NCBI GenBank assembly: GCA_002433335.1
Contig: DJHY01000207.1
Span: forward strand, 1-11,526
DNA from: Rhodospirillaceae bacterium UBA6608
GTDB taxonomy: Bacteria; Pseudomonadota; Alphaproteobacteria; Rhodospirillales_A; Casp-alpha2
Length of the DNA stretch: 11,526 bases
Direction of reading: 5' to 3'
The position numbers and the translations under genes are program-made. The notes beneath the pieces are model-generated. The model was not told the DNA's origin, ran no database searches, and was given only the letters and a program-made list of their open reading frames with translations. This document shows positions 1 to 6,255 of this stretch, in pieces. The stretch's first letter is position 1. The number at the start of each line of letters is the position of its first letter.

Positions 1-515
1 CCCGGGACATCGAAATCCTGGAAGAAGCGAACATCCGGGGCACCGACACGGTGGTCGCTGTAACGAACGACGACGAAAGCAACATTCTGGCCTCGTTGCT
101 GGCCAAGAAATTCGGTTGCGAGCGGACGGTGACCCTGGTCAACACCTCGATCTACGAGCAACTGATCGGGTCTCTGGGCATCGACGTGGTGGTCAGCCCG
201 CGCAACATCACCGTTTCGACGATCCTGCAGCACGTCCGCCGGGGCCGCATCCATTCGGTCCATGCCGTGCGCGAAGGGTTGGGTGAATTGATCGAAGCCG
301 AAGCCCTGGAAACCTCGGGCCTGGCCGGAAAGACGTTGAAGGAAATCGACCTGCCGTCCGGCGTTGTCATGGGGGCCATCGTGCGCGACGGCAAAATGCT
401 CTATCCGCGCGGCTCTTTGACGGTCGAAGCAGGGGACCGGGTGATCCTGTTCTCGTCGCCGGAAGCGATCCGCAAGGTCGAAAACATGTTCGCCGTTCAG
501 CTGGAATATTTCTAA
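1..515 (+). CDS. trkA: Trk K+ uptake system regulatory subunit TrkA, 3' part only
   Basis: TrkA is a cytoplasmic peripheral protein that binds NAD(H) through Rossmann-type RCK_N domains and gates the TrkH/TrkG potassium channel. The gene enters from the left edge; the reading frame is open from base 3, giving 170 visible residues, so the first RCK_N/RCK_C pair lies outside the window. What is visible is the end of the second Rossmann domain (the VVAVTNDDESNIL segment, typical of TrkA) and a full RCK_C domain (about the last 75 residues, with the GKTLKEIDLP and GDRVILF segments). The GTG at 51 is internal and not the real start. The HAD gene follows after 4 nt, so the two are probably co-transcribed. 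In many alphaproteobacteria trkA lies between ntrX and hfq, which agrees with hfq downstream. The identification is secure; only the C-terminal part can be judged. Confidence 0.93.
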   Translation, partial: RDIEILEEANIRGTDTVVAVTNDDESNILASLLAKKFGCERTVTLVNTSIYEQLIGSLGIDVVVSPRNITVSTILQHVRRGRIHSVHAVREGLGELIEAEALETSGLAGKTLKEIDLPSGVVMGAIVRDGKMLYPRGSLTVEAGDRVILFSSPEAIRKVENMFAVQLEYF

Positions 516-519
516 GACC

Positions 520-1194
520 GTGACCGAAACCGCATTTTCTCCGCCTATTGCCCGACCGAAAGCAGTCGTCTTCGATTGGGACAACACGCTCGTCGATACT
601 TGGCCGATCATCCACGATGCCCTGAACTTCACCTTTCGGGCCTGGGGGCTGCCGGAATGGTCGCTGGAAGAAACGCATCAGAAAGTGCGTAAATCCATGC
701 GCGACAGTTTCCCGGCGCTGTTCGGCGAGGAATGGGAGAAGGCCGGCGAGTTTTTCCACAATCGCTATGGCGACATCCATGCCGAGAAGCTTCAGGCCGC
801 ACCCGGCGCGGCTGACCTGCTTCGAACTTTGTCCGATTCGGGCGTCTATCTCAGCGTGGTTTCGAATAAGAAGGGGATGTTGCTGCGTAAGGAGGCTACG
901 GCGCTCGGCTGGGACCCTTATTTTGCGGCTTTGGTCGGCGCCTCGGACGCGGCGCGCGATAAACCTGCGCGCGAACCGATCGACATGGCCTTAGCGCCCG
1001 GCAACGTTGAGGTTAGCCACGAAGTCTGGTTCGTCGGCGACGCCGATATCGATATGGAATGCGCCCACGGGGCCGGCTGTTACCCGGTTTTGATCCGGTC
1101 AAATCCGCCGGATACGGATGAATTTGGCAATATTCCTCCAGCCCTCCATTTCCCTGATTGCGATAGTCTTTGCAAGTTCGTTAAGACGCTGTAA
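520..1194 (+). CDS. HAD-superfamily phosphatase (phosphoglycolate phosphatase-like)
   Basis: This is a 224-residue soluble haloacid-dehalogenase-family hydrolase, probably a small-molecule phosphatase; the substrate cannot be read from sequence. All four HAD motifs are present: motif I FDWDNT with the nucleophile D19 and general acid D21; motif II around VVSNKKG (S115, N116); motif III lysine K148 in DKPAREP; motif IV GDADIDME with D174 and D178. A helical cap (roughly residues 30-95) sits between motifs I and II, as in the PGP/Gph subclass. The GTG start at 520 is 4 nt past the trkA stop and has only a weak ribosome binding site, which fits translational coupling to trkA. No Cys or signal sequence points elsewhere. 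The stop is followed by a 141-nt spacer before hfq. A Gph or sugar-phosphate phosphatase role is possible; I leave the symbol empty. Confidence 0.88.
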   Translation: MTETAFSPPIARPKAVVFDWDNTLVDTWPIIHDALNFTFRAWGLPEWSLEETHQKVRKSMRDSFPALFGEEWEKAGEFFHNRYGDIHAEKLQAAPGAADLLRTLSDSGVYLSVVSNKKGMLLRKEATALGWDPYFAALVGASDAARDKPAREPIDMALAPGNVEVSHEVWFVGDADIDMECAHGAGCYPVLIRSNPPDTDEFGNIPPALHFPDCDSLCKFVKTL

Positions 1195-1225
1195 GCTCGT
1201 GAATGGCGCGTCTAAGCCAATTGGA

Positions 1226-1251
1226 AACAAAAGAGAAATCACAACAACAGG
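1226..1251 (+). promoter_or_regulatory. A-rich ARN-triplet stretch in the hfq leader (possible Hfq autoregulation site)
   Basis: The 141-nt HAD-hfq spacer (1195-1335) contains an unusually A-rich stretch for this GC-rich DNA. Two runs of three consecutive A-R-N triplets are visible: AAC-AAA-AGA at 1226-1234 and AAC-AAC-AGG at 1243-1251. The distal face of Gram-negative Hfq is known to bind (ARN)n RNA, and E. coli Hfq represses its own mRNA by binding the leader. That this stretch is transcribed and bound is inference; I could not identify a convincing -35/-10 pair in the spacer. A short inverted repeat, GCCGT-CA-ACGGC, lies at 1273-1284, but its 2-nt loop is too tight for an RNA hairpin without opening base pairs. 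Confidence 0.25.
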
Positions 1252-1335
1252 GAGCCCAGAACGAAGTCACACGCCGTCAACGGCCTAGGTGCTCTGGTGC
1301 TGTCCCGGCGAGATAAGACTTTGGGGTGGGGAACA

Positions 1336-1590
1336 ATGTCATCCGAAAAATCACAAAATGTGCAGGACGTTTTTCTGAATCACATCCGGAAAAACAAAAC
1401 TGCAGTTACGGTTTTCCTGGTGAACGGGGTCAAGCTTCAAGGCATCGTCACTTGGTTCGATAACTTCTCCGTGCTGCTGCGGCGGGACGGGCACACGCAG
1501 CTTGTCTATAAGCATGCGATTTCGACGGTTATGCCGTCCGTACCCATTCAGCTGTTCGAGCCCGAAACCGCCGAGTCCGGAGAGGGTTGA
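1336..1590 (+). CDS. hfq: RNA chaperone Hfq
   Basis: Hfq is the hexameric Sm-like RNA chaperone that pairs small regulatory RNAs with mRNAs. The 84-residue product has the whole Sm fold: Sm1 through [15 protein letters not shown], and the Sm2 signature YKHAIS (residues 58-63). The proximal-face residues correspond to E. coli Q8, D9, F42, K56 and H57 (here Q10, D11, F44, K59, H60). The basic rim patch reads RKNK at 18-21. The acidic C-terminal tail is short (about 14 residues), as in other alphaproteobacteria. I chose the ATG at 1336 because family homology begins there and G-rich sequence (1323-1331) lies just upstream. The in-frame GTG at 1297 would add 13 non-conserved residues. The stop codon overlaps the hflX start, forming the common hfq-hflX pair. 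Confidence 0.97.
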   Translation: MSSEKSQNVQDVFLNHIRKNKTAVTVFLVNGVKLQGIVTWFDNFSVLLRRDGHTQLVYKHAISTVMPSVPIQLFEPETAESGEG

Positions 1591-2942
1591 CCGACTACAC
1601 TCCTGGCGATGTCACTTCCGCTGCCAAGGCGGCGGAAGCGGTCTACTGCGCCGTCATCCATCCGAATATGGCGCCTTCGGGCGCCATCGAGGCCCGCAGC
1701 GCTCGTGCCAGCCTGGAGGAAGCGATCGCCCTTGCCGGGGCCATCGATCTGGAAGTCCTGCACGCCGAAACCTTCGAACTACCGCGCCCACGGCCTGCTA
1801 CGCTGCTGGGCAAGGGCACGGTTGAACGTATCGGCGATACCCTGAAATCCCTACCGGATTGTGAGTTGGTCGTGGTCAATGCCAACCTGACGCCGGTGCA
1901 GCAGCGGAACCTTGAAACAGCTTGGGATATCAAGGTCATCGACCGCACCGGCCTGATCCTGGAAATCTTCGGCGCGCGGGCGCGGACCAAGGAAGGGCGC
2001 CTGCAGGTCGATCTGGCCGCGCTCAATTACCAACTGGGCCGCCTGGTCCGTAGTTGGACCCACCTGGAGCGACAGCGCGGCGGGGCAGGGTTCATGGGCG
2101 GTCCCGGCGAACGGCAGATCGAACTGGACCGTCGTTTGATTCGTCAGCGCATTGCACGGCTGAAACGCGAACTGGCCGAGGTCAAACGCACCCGGTCTTT
2201 GCAACGTCGGGCCCGGCAACGGGTCCCGTACCCCGTGGTCGCCTTGGTCGGCTATACCAACGCAGGAAAATCGACGTTGTTCAACCGTCTGACCGGGGCC
2301 GACGTGATCGCCAAGGACCAGTTGTTCGCGACCCTGGACCCGACCATGCGGCGGTTGGACCTGCCGAACGGCGCGCCGGTCATTCTGTCCGATACGGTGG
2401 GATTTATCTCGGACCTGCCGCACCAACTGGTCAATGCTTTCCACGCGACCCTGGAAGAGGTCATGGAGGCCGATATGGTGCTCCATGTCCGTGACATCGC
2501 CGATCCGGAAACGGAGATCCAGCGCCGTGACGTCATGGACGTTCTGGGCGAACTAGGCATGGACGATGACGAGGGGCGCTCGCCGATTACCGAGGCCCTG
2601 AACAAGATCGATCTGTTGCCCCCGGAAGAGCTGGAAGCCCTGCAACAGCGCATCGCCCGCCAGGACCACAACCCGCCGATTGCTATTTCCGCGGTGACGG
2701 GGGCCGGGCTCGACATCTTGCTGCAACGAATTCAGGACCAGATCGGCGATACCATGACCGAGGTCGAATTGGACTTGGCCTTCGACGAGGGATCGACCCT
2801 GGCCTGGATCTACGAACACGGCGAGGTTCTGGACCGTAGCGACGGCGAAGGCGGCATTCATCTGCGGGTTCGCATGGATGGCCGCACCCAATCCCAATTG
2901 CTCAATCGAATCGACAGCACGCGCCAAGCGCGTCTACACTAG
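1587..2942 (+). CDS. hflX: Ribosome-associated GTPase HflX
   Basis: HflX is a GTPase that binds the 50S subunit and, in E. coli, splits or rescues stalled 70S ribosomes under stress. The 451-residue product has the family order: N-terminal HflX domain (about 20-135), the signature [13 protein letters not shown] (171-183) leading into a basic coiled-coil (about 180-212), the G domain, and a C-terminal domain (about 395-451). G motifs are clear: G1 GYTNAGKST (222-230), switch I with T249 in FATLDPT, G3 DTVGF (269-273), G4 NKID (339-342), G5 SAV (368-370). The start is a TTG at 1587 whose last two bases lie in the hfq TGA stop (4-nt overlap); GGAG at 1579-1582 is 4 nt upstream, inside hfq. The next in-frame ATG (codon 28) would cut into the N-terminal domain. 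Translation is probably coupled to hfq. Confidence 0.96.
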   Translation: MTDYTPGDVTSAAKAAEAVYCAVIHPNMAPSGAIEARSARASLEEAIALAGAIDLEVLHAETFELPRPRPATLLGKGTVERIGDTLKSLPDCELVVVNANLTPVQQRNLETAWDIKVIDRTGLILEIFGARARTKEGRLQVDLAALNYQLGRLVRSWTHLERQRGGAGFMGGPGERQIELDRRLIRQRIARLKRELAEVKRTRSLQRRARQRVPYPVVALVGYTNAGKSTLFNRLTGADVIAKDQLFATLDPTMRRLDLPNGAPVILSDTVGFISDLPHQLVNAFHATLEEVMEADMVLHVRDIADPETEIQRRDVMDVLGELGMDDDEGRSPITEALNKIDLLPPEELEALQQRIARQDHNPPIAISAVTGAGLDILLQRIQDQIGDTMTEVELDLAFDEGSTLAWIYEHGEVLDRSDGEGGIHLRVRMDGRTQSQLLNRIDSTRQARLH

Positions 2943-2953
2943 TAGACAGAAGC

Positions 2954-2971
2954 GGACCCAAGGCTGGGTCC
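2954..2971 (+). terminator. Perfect 7-bp hairpin after hflX, possible terminator or mRNA 3' end
   Basis: GGACCCA (2954-2960) and TGGGTCC (2965-2971) are perfect complements around the 4-nt loop AGGC, starting 11 nt after the hflX stop. The stem is stable and well placed to end the hfq-hflX transcript. There is no following T-run (next bases ATAACCGC), so it is not a classical intrinsic terminator. It may be a weak terminator, an RNA-stabilising 3' end, or part of a Rho-dependent one. Confidence 0.4.
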
Positions 2972-3060
2972 ATAACCGCTTGGTAACCAATTCCCGTTAA
3001 ACCGTAGAGACTTGCTTCGGAATTTTCCTGGGACTTGGTCGAAACGGACGGGCGGCACTC

Positions 3061-3330
3061 ATGGCGACAAACCGCAGCCAAAACAAATGGCGCGCCAAAA
3101 ACAAGCTGGTCAAACGCCAGCTGAACGTTATGGCGAAGAGCCATGTTCACGATTATCTGCAAACCCTTGCCGATGATTTCCGCCTGCGCGGAAAGGGCGA
3201 GGCCGTGTCCTTCGCGACCTTCGTGACCCGTGCCCTGATGCAGCGTGCGGACTACAGCAAGGATGCCCAGCAGATGCTCGAAGACTTGGCCGAGGCCTAT
3301 CATCGCGACCGTGATATTCATTCGAACTGA
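3061..3330 (+). CDS. Small basic protein with ribbon-helix-helix-like pattern, function unknown
   Basis: This 89-residue protein is not one I can assign to a named family, although it reads like a conserved alphaproteobacterial protein rather than a chance ORF. The first 20 residues are very basic (RSQNKWRAKNKLVKRQ). Then comes a likely beta strand (RQLNVMA, 19-25), a helix (HVHDYLQTLADDFRLR, 28-43), a GKG turn, and a second helix (SFATFVTRALMQRADY, 50-65), followed by an acidic helical tail. Strand-helix-turn-helix with hydrophobic spacing resembles ribbon-helix-helix DNA-binding proteins, so a dimeric DNA- or RNA-binding role is plausible but inferred. The ATG start has only a weak ribosome binding site (purine-rich, about 3046-3055). 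It lies 118 nt past hflX and in the same direction as the downstream phosphatase, so it may have its own promoter. Confidence 0.8.
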   Translation: MATNRSQNKWRAKNKLVKRQLNVMAKSHVHDYLQTLADDFRLRGKGEAVSFATFVTRALMQRADYSKDAQQMLEDLAEAYHRDRDIHSN

Positions 3331-3355
3331 ATTTCGTCCGGTCGCCGCGCCGATC

Positions 3356-3373
3356 CCCCATCATCGGGTGGGG
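3356..3373 (+). promoter_or_regulatory. Hairpin covering the G-rich ribosome-binding region of the phosphatase gene
   Basis: CCCCATC (3356-3362) can pair with GGTGGGG (3367-3373), six Watson-Crick pairs plus one T-G wobble, with the 4-nt loop ATCG. The right arm is the only G-rich, Shine-Dalgarno-like sequence before the ATG at 3385 (11 nt away). The hairpin could therefore mask or position the initiation site, or it could be a processing site between the two genes. The pairing is seen directly; any function is inference. Confidence 0.3.
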
Positions 3374-3384
3374 TAGCTCGCGCC

Positions 3385-4206
3385 ATGGCCTCGCACCTGG
3401 ATTTGGATCCTGAAAAGGTCACCGCCGTTCTGCGCGAAGCCGCGGAAACGGAGATTTTGCCGCGTTTCCGCGCTCTCGAAAGCCATGAAATCATGGAAAA
3501 GGGGCCGGGCGACCTCGTCACCGTCGCCGACCGGGCATCGGAAAAGCTTCTGACACGCCGCCTTTCGGGCCTGATTCCGACGGCTCTGATGATCGGTGAG
3601 GAAGCGCACGAGGTTCGGCCCGAAGCCCTGGTCGAACTGAAGGACGCCGATTGGGCCTGGATCATCGATCCCTTGGACGGCACGCATAACTTCGCCCATG
3701 GAACGGCCCGTTTCGCGATTATCGTCGCCTTGCTGCGCCGGGGCGAAACGGCGATGGGCTGGATTTACGACCCAAATGCTGCGGTCGTTGCCGTGGCGCA
3801 AGCGGGGGCAGGGGCCTTGATCGGGGGAAGCCAGGCATCCTTGCCGCCCGCGCCGAAAATCTCCGATATGGTCGGCTCACTGGCGCCGCGTCGTGCCGAC
3901 AGCCTGCGCGCCCGGCAATCGACACCCGATGGACCGCCGCTGCCCTGCGATTTCCGCCGTTACCGCTGTGTCGGCCTGGAATACATCGACCTGGCGCTAG
4001 GAAAGCTGAATTTCGCCCGCTATGCCGGCAAGCTGATGCCCTGGGACCATGCCGCCGGGGTGTTGATGTACCGCGAAGCGGGCGGCCACGATGGTATGAC
4101 CGCCGACGGGCGTCCTTATGCGCCGTCCAGCCCGCGTCCGGCCGATGCATTGCTATTGGCCCCGAACCGGGATTCCTGGAAAGGTCTCCACGCCGTTCTG
4201 GAATAG
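3385..4206 (+). CDS. Inositol monophosphatase family protein
   Basis: This 273-residue protein belongs to the Mg2+-dependent, Li+-sensitive phosphatase superfamily (inositol monophosphatase, SuhB, histidinol phosphatase, CysQ/FBPase relatives). The metal-binding motifs are intact: D49 in TVADR, GEE at 71-73, the core WIIDPLDGTHNF at 92-103 with D95 and D98, and WDHAAG at 220-225 with D221. It is cytoplasmic, with no signal peptide. The sequence does not decide between inositol-1-phosphate, histidinol phosphate, or another phosphomonoester; the absence of a his or cys gene nearby gives no help. The ATG at 3385 is the first possible start in frame after the upstream gene's stop and gives a normal N-terminus. 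It lies 54 nt after the small RHH-like gene, probably in one transcript. It ends facing the lipoprotein gene, with 11 nt between the stop codons. Confidence 0.92.
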   Translation: MASHLDLDPEKVTAVLREAAETEILPRFRALESHEIMEKGPGDLVTVADRASEKLLTRRLSGLIPTALMIGEEAHEVRPEALVELKDADWAWIIDPLDGTHNFAHGTARFAIIVALLRRGETAMGWIYDPNAAVVAVAQAGAGALIGGSQASLPPAPKISDMVGSLAPRRADSLRARQSTPDGPPLPCDFRRYRCVGLEYIDLALGKLNFARYAGKLMPWDHAAGVLMYREAGGHDGMTADGRPYAPSSPRPADALLLAPNRDSWKGLHAVLE

Positions 4207-4215
4207 AAGAGAAGC

Positions 4216-4233
4216 GATCAGCGCAGGCTGATC
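4216..4233. terminator. Perfect inverted repeat between convergent genes, possible bidirectional terminator
   Basis: GATCAGC (4216-4222) and GCTGATC (4227-4233) are perfect complements around the loop GCAG. The repeat lies 9 nt after the phosphatase stop and overlaps the last codons and stop of the minus-strand lipoprotein gene. Read on the minus strand it is followed by a pyrimidine-rich stretch (CTTCTCTTCTATTCC) but not by a true T-run. Placement between convergent genes suggests transcription ends here from both sides; this is inference. Confidence 0.35.
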
Positions 4234-4835
4234 TGCATCTGCGGCGTGGCGCGGTAAATATTGGGAATACGGTAGATATAGACCTTGGTGCGCGACCCGC
4301 GAGAGGGGAAATCCTTCACCTCGTCAGCGTTGTGCGAGATCACGCGCGTATCGGTGATAACCCGCAGTTCGCCGCTGGAATTCAGGCCCGATTGAACGAT
4401 CTGGTCTTTCTGTTTGGTCGACAGGGACCGTCCCAACAGGTTCACCAGATAGGTTTCCTTGTTGTAGGCGAGAGTGAAGATCATCTCGTTCCGGCGCAGG
4501 AACGTCACCGACTTTGCCTTCAACAGGTCGCCCTCGCGCTGCCATTTCATCTTGAAATAGCCCTGTTTGATATAGCCGAAGTCGGAAGCATTCGGATCGC
4601 GCTCGATATCGGTCTTGAGTTTCTTGACCTCTTCGACCTCGTCGGCGCTGGACATCTTGCCGTTCTTCAACTCGCCATACAGGCGCGTATCGACGACATA
4701 GCCCGAGAACATGACCTTGTAGTACCCGCGTCGGTCCAGCTCGATCTCGGAATCGAAGCGGGCGGGCAGGTAACAGCCGCTTAACGTCACCGCGGTGACG
4801 ATCAGGCAGAATAGGGGACGCAGGCGGCGGAACAT
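4218..4835 (-). CDS. Predicted lipoprotein, function unknown
   Basis: I do not recognise this 205-residue protein. It starts with a textbook lipoprotein signal: basic MFRRLRP, a hydrophobic core, and the lipobox LSGC with the lipidated Cys at residue 21. Residue +2 is Tyr, so there is no inner-membrane retention Asp, and sorting to the outer membrane is expected. The mature part is rich in beta-prone and charged residues (FDSEIELDRRGYYKVMF, then SGYVVDTRLY), with one short charged helical region around DEVEEVKKLKTD, and no further Cys. The ATG at 4835 is preferred because GGGAG (4844-4848) lies 8 nt upstream and the signal peptide then has normal length. An in-frame ATG at 4865 would add ten residues and has a poorly spaced ribosome binding site. 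It follows mazG by 69 nt on the same strand, and may share its transcript. A beta-sandwich surface role is a guess. Confidence 0.85.
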   Translation of the reverse strand: MFRRLRPLFCLIVTAVTLSGCYLPARFDSEIELDRRGYYKVMFSGYVVDTRLYGELKNGKMSSADEVEEVKKLKTDIERDPNASDFGYIKQGYFKMKWQREGDLLKAKSVTFLRRNEMIFTLAYNKETYLVNLLGRSLSTKQKDQIVQSGLNSSGELRVITDTRVISHNADEVKDFPSRGSRTKVYIYRIPNIYRATPQMQISLR

Positions 4836-4904
4836 GAGACGGGCTCCCAGGGTCAAGTCCTTCATTCTTCTAGCTCATTCAACCCGAGCGGTCAGCGCTT
4901 TTCC

Positions 4905-5750
4905 TTACTCGGCGGCTGTGCCGGGTAGCTTGTCATTGGCTTTTTCGGCCTGCCAGGCGGCTTCCATCTCGTCCAGCGAGGCATCCTTGGGCTCCTGGCC
5001 TTCGGCGCGCAGGCGTTGCTCCATGCGGCGGAAGCGGTCTTCGAACTTGGCGTTGCCGTTGCGCAGCGCCGTTTCCGGATCGATCTTGAGGTGCCGGACA
5101 AGGTTCGTCACCGCGAACAACAGGTCGCCGGCTTCGTCCTCGATCCGCGCGCGGGGCGAGCCCGCGGCCATTTCGGCCCGCAATTCCGCCAATTCTTCCT
5201 CGATCTTGGCGATCACCTGATCCGCCGAGGGCCAATCGAAACCAACGCGCGCGGCCCGTTTCTGCAGCTTTTCGGCGCGGGTCAGCGCGGGCAGGGTGAC
5301 CGCCACGCCGTCAAGCGCGCTCGGCTCCGCATCCGGCGCGGTTTCGCCTTTCTCGGCCCGTTCCTTGGCCTTCAGCTCTTCCCAATGGACCGTCTGGGCC
5401 TCGGCCGAGGAGATATCCGTGTCGCCGAACACATGGGGGTGGCGGCGGACCATCTTGTCGCCGATGGCCTGGGCCACGTCGTCATAGGCGAAATGCCCGG
5501 CTTCCTCGGCCATACGGGCGTGAAAGAAGACCTGAAGCAACAGATCGCCCAATTCGTCTTTCAACGACGCCATATCGCCGCGCTGGATGGCATCCGCGAC
5601 CTCGTAAGCTTCCTCGATGGTGTAGGGCGCGATGGTCGAGAAATCCTGCTCAACATCCCAGGGGCAGCCTTTGTCGGGATCGCGGAGCAGGGCCATGATT
5701 GCGCGGAGGCGTTCCGTGGGATTGTCGTGAGAAAGCGCGTCGTCGGACAA
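4905..5750 (-). CDS. mazG: Nucleoside triphosphate pyrophosphohydrolase MazG
   Basis: MazG hydrolyses (d)NTPs to the monophosphate and pyrophosphate and is thought to clear aberrant nucleotides; in E. coli it also lowers ppGpp in the MazEF context. The product has two tandem MazG domains, as in the about 263-residue E. coli protein. Domain 1 (about 12-125) carries RDPDKGCPWD, EEAYE at 46-50, DELGDLL at 65-71 and RRHPHVF at 102-108. Domain 2 (about 158-250) carries EEELAEL at 184-190 and DEAGDLL at 205-211. I place the start at a TTG at 5750 because AAGGA (5758-5762) lies 7 nt upstream and the N-terminus matches family length (281 residues). A TTG at 5783 would give 292 residues but lacks a ribosome binding site. 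It is divergent from the VOC gene and upstream of the lipoprotein gene. Confidence 0.95.
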   Translation of the reverse strand: MSDDALSHDNPTERLRAIMALLRDPDKGCPWDVEQDFSTIAPYTIEEAYEVADAIQRGDMASLKDELGDLLLQVFFHARMAEEAGHFAYDDVAQAIGDKMVRRHPHVFGDTDISSAEAQTVHWEELKAKERAEKGETAPDAEPSALDGVAVTLPALTRAEKLQKRAARVGFDWPSADQVIAKIEEELAELRAEMAAGSPRARIEDEAGDLLFAVTNLVRHLKIDPETALRNGNAKFEDRFRRMEQRLRAEGQEPKDASLDEMEAAWQAEKANDKLPGTAAE

Positions 5751-5757
5751 GGCGGCA

Positions 5758-5762
5758 TCCTT
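5758..5762 (-). promoter_or_regulatory. Ribosome binding site deciding the mazG TTG start
   Basis: On the minus strand AAGGA lies 7 nt before a TTG at 5750. The alternative upstream TTG at 5783 has no such site, and no in-frame ATG exists before codon 19 of the chosen frame. This site is the main reason for choosing the 281-residue MazG. Confidence 0.6.
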
Positions 5763-5838
5763 CGCTCTGGGACGGTGGACCAAGGGCAGGTTACATTGCG
5801 ACGATGCTGGACGCCAATGCGGGTTTCAAGGAACGACC

Positions 5839-6255
5839 ATGATCGACCATATTTCCATCGCTGTATCCGATTTGCAGGCCAGCGCCGCATTCTATGAAGC
5901 CGTGCTGGCGCCGCTGGGCCTAATGCGGTTGGTCGAGCGACCGGCCACGATCGGCTTTGGGAAGCGCTACGCGGAATTCTGGCTGAACGCACGGCCGGGG
6001 ATGCAGCCGGTCGCGGACGGCACCGGCGTTCATATCTGCCTGCGGGCACGAACGAAGGAAGCCGTTCAGGCATTTCACGCCGCGGCGCTGGCCAACGGCG
6101 GACGCTGCGACGGCGCGCCGGGCATGCGCGATGCATCAACCGCGCCGTACTATGCCGCGTTCATTCTCGATCCGGACGGTAACAAGATCGAGGCAGCGAC
6201 GTTTATTCACGCATCCATTTATCGCATAATGTATATTATGGAAAATAGAGGATAG
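5839..6255 (+). CDS. VOC-family (glyoxalase/bleomycin-resistance fold) protein
   Basis: This is a 138-residue single-chain VOC protein with two beta-alpha-beta-beta-beta halves. It starts MIDHISIAVSDLQASAAFYE, a typical first half. Candidate metal ligands are H4, H65 (in GVHICLRA) and E118 (in DPDGNKIEAATF), with E46 (AEFW) as a possible fourth, so a metal-dependent lyase, isomerase or dioxygenase-like activity is possible; the substrate is unknown. The ATG at 5839 has a good ribosome binding site, AAGGA at 5828-5832, 6 nt upstream. Homologues of this type usually end shortly after IEAATF. Here about 16 extra residues (IHASIYRIMYIMENRG) follow, encoded by AT-rich DNA unlike the rest of the gene, so the native end may have been lost or replaced. 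It is divergent from mazG and convergent with the MBL gene, so probably monocistronic. Confidence 0.87.
   Translation: MIDHISIAVSDLQASAAFYEAVLAPLGLMRLVERPATIGFGKRYAEFWLNARPGMQPVADGTGVHICLRARTKEAVQAFHAAALANGGRCDGAPGMRDASTAPYYAAFILDPDGNKIEAATFIHASIYRIMYIMENRG

Noticed and set aside
1273..1284. Inverted repeat GCCGT-CA-ACGGC in the hfq leader as an operator or hairpin.
   Set aside because: The arms are only 5 bp with a 2-nt gap, common by chance at this GC content.
1297..1335. A GTG start 39 nt upstream of the hfq ATG.
   Set aside because: The 13 extra residues are not part of known Hfq proteins, and homology begins at the ATG at 1336.
1851..2486. A 211-codon open frame on the minus strand.
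   Set aside because: It lies within hflX, opposite the G domain, and shows no family signature.
3061..4206. Possible toxin-antitoxin pair formed by the RHH-like protein and its neighbour.
   Set aside because: The neighbour is a full-length inositol-monophosphatase enzyme with intact metal ligands, not a toxin.
5016..5897. A 293-codon open frame on the + strand.
   Set aside because: It is antisense to mazG and overlaps the VOC start. The mazG frame carries all family motifs in both tandem domains.
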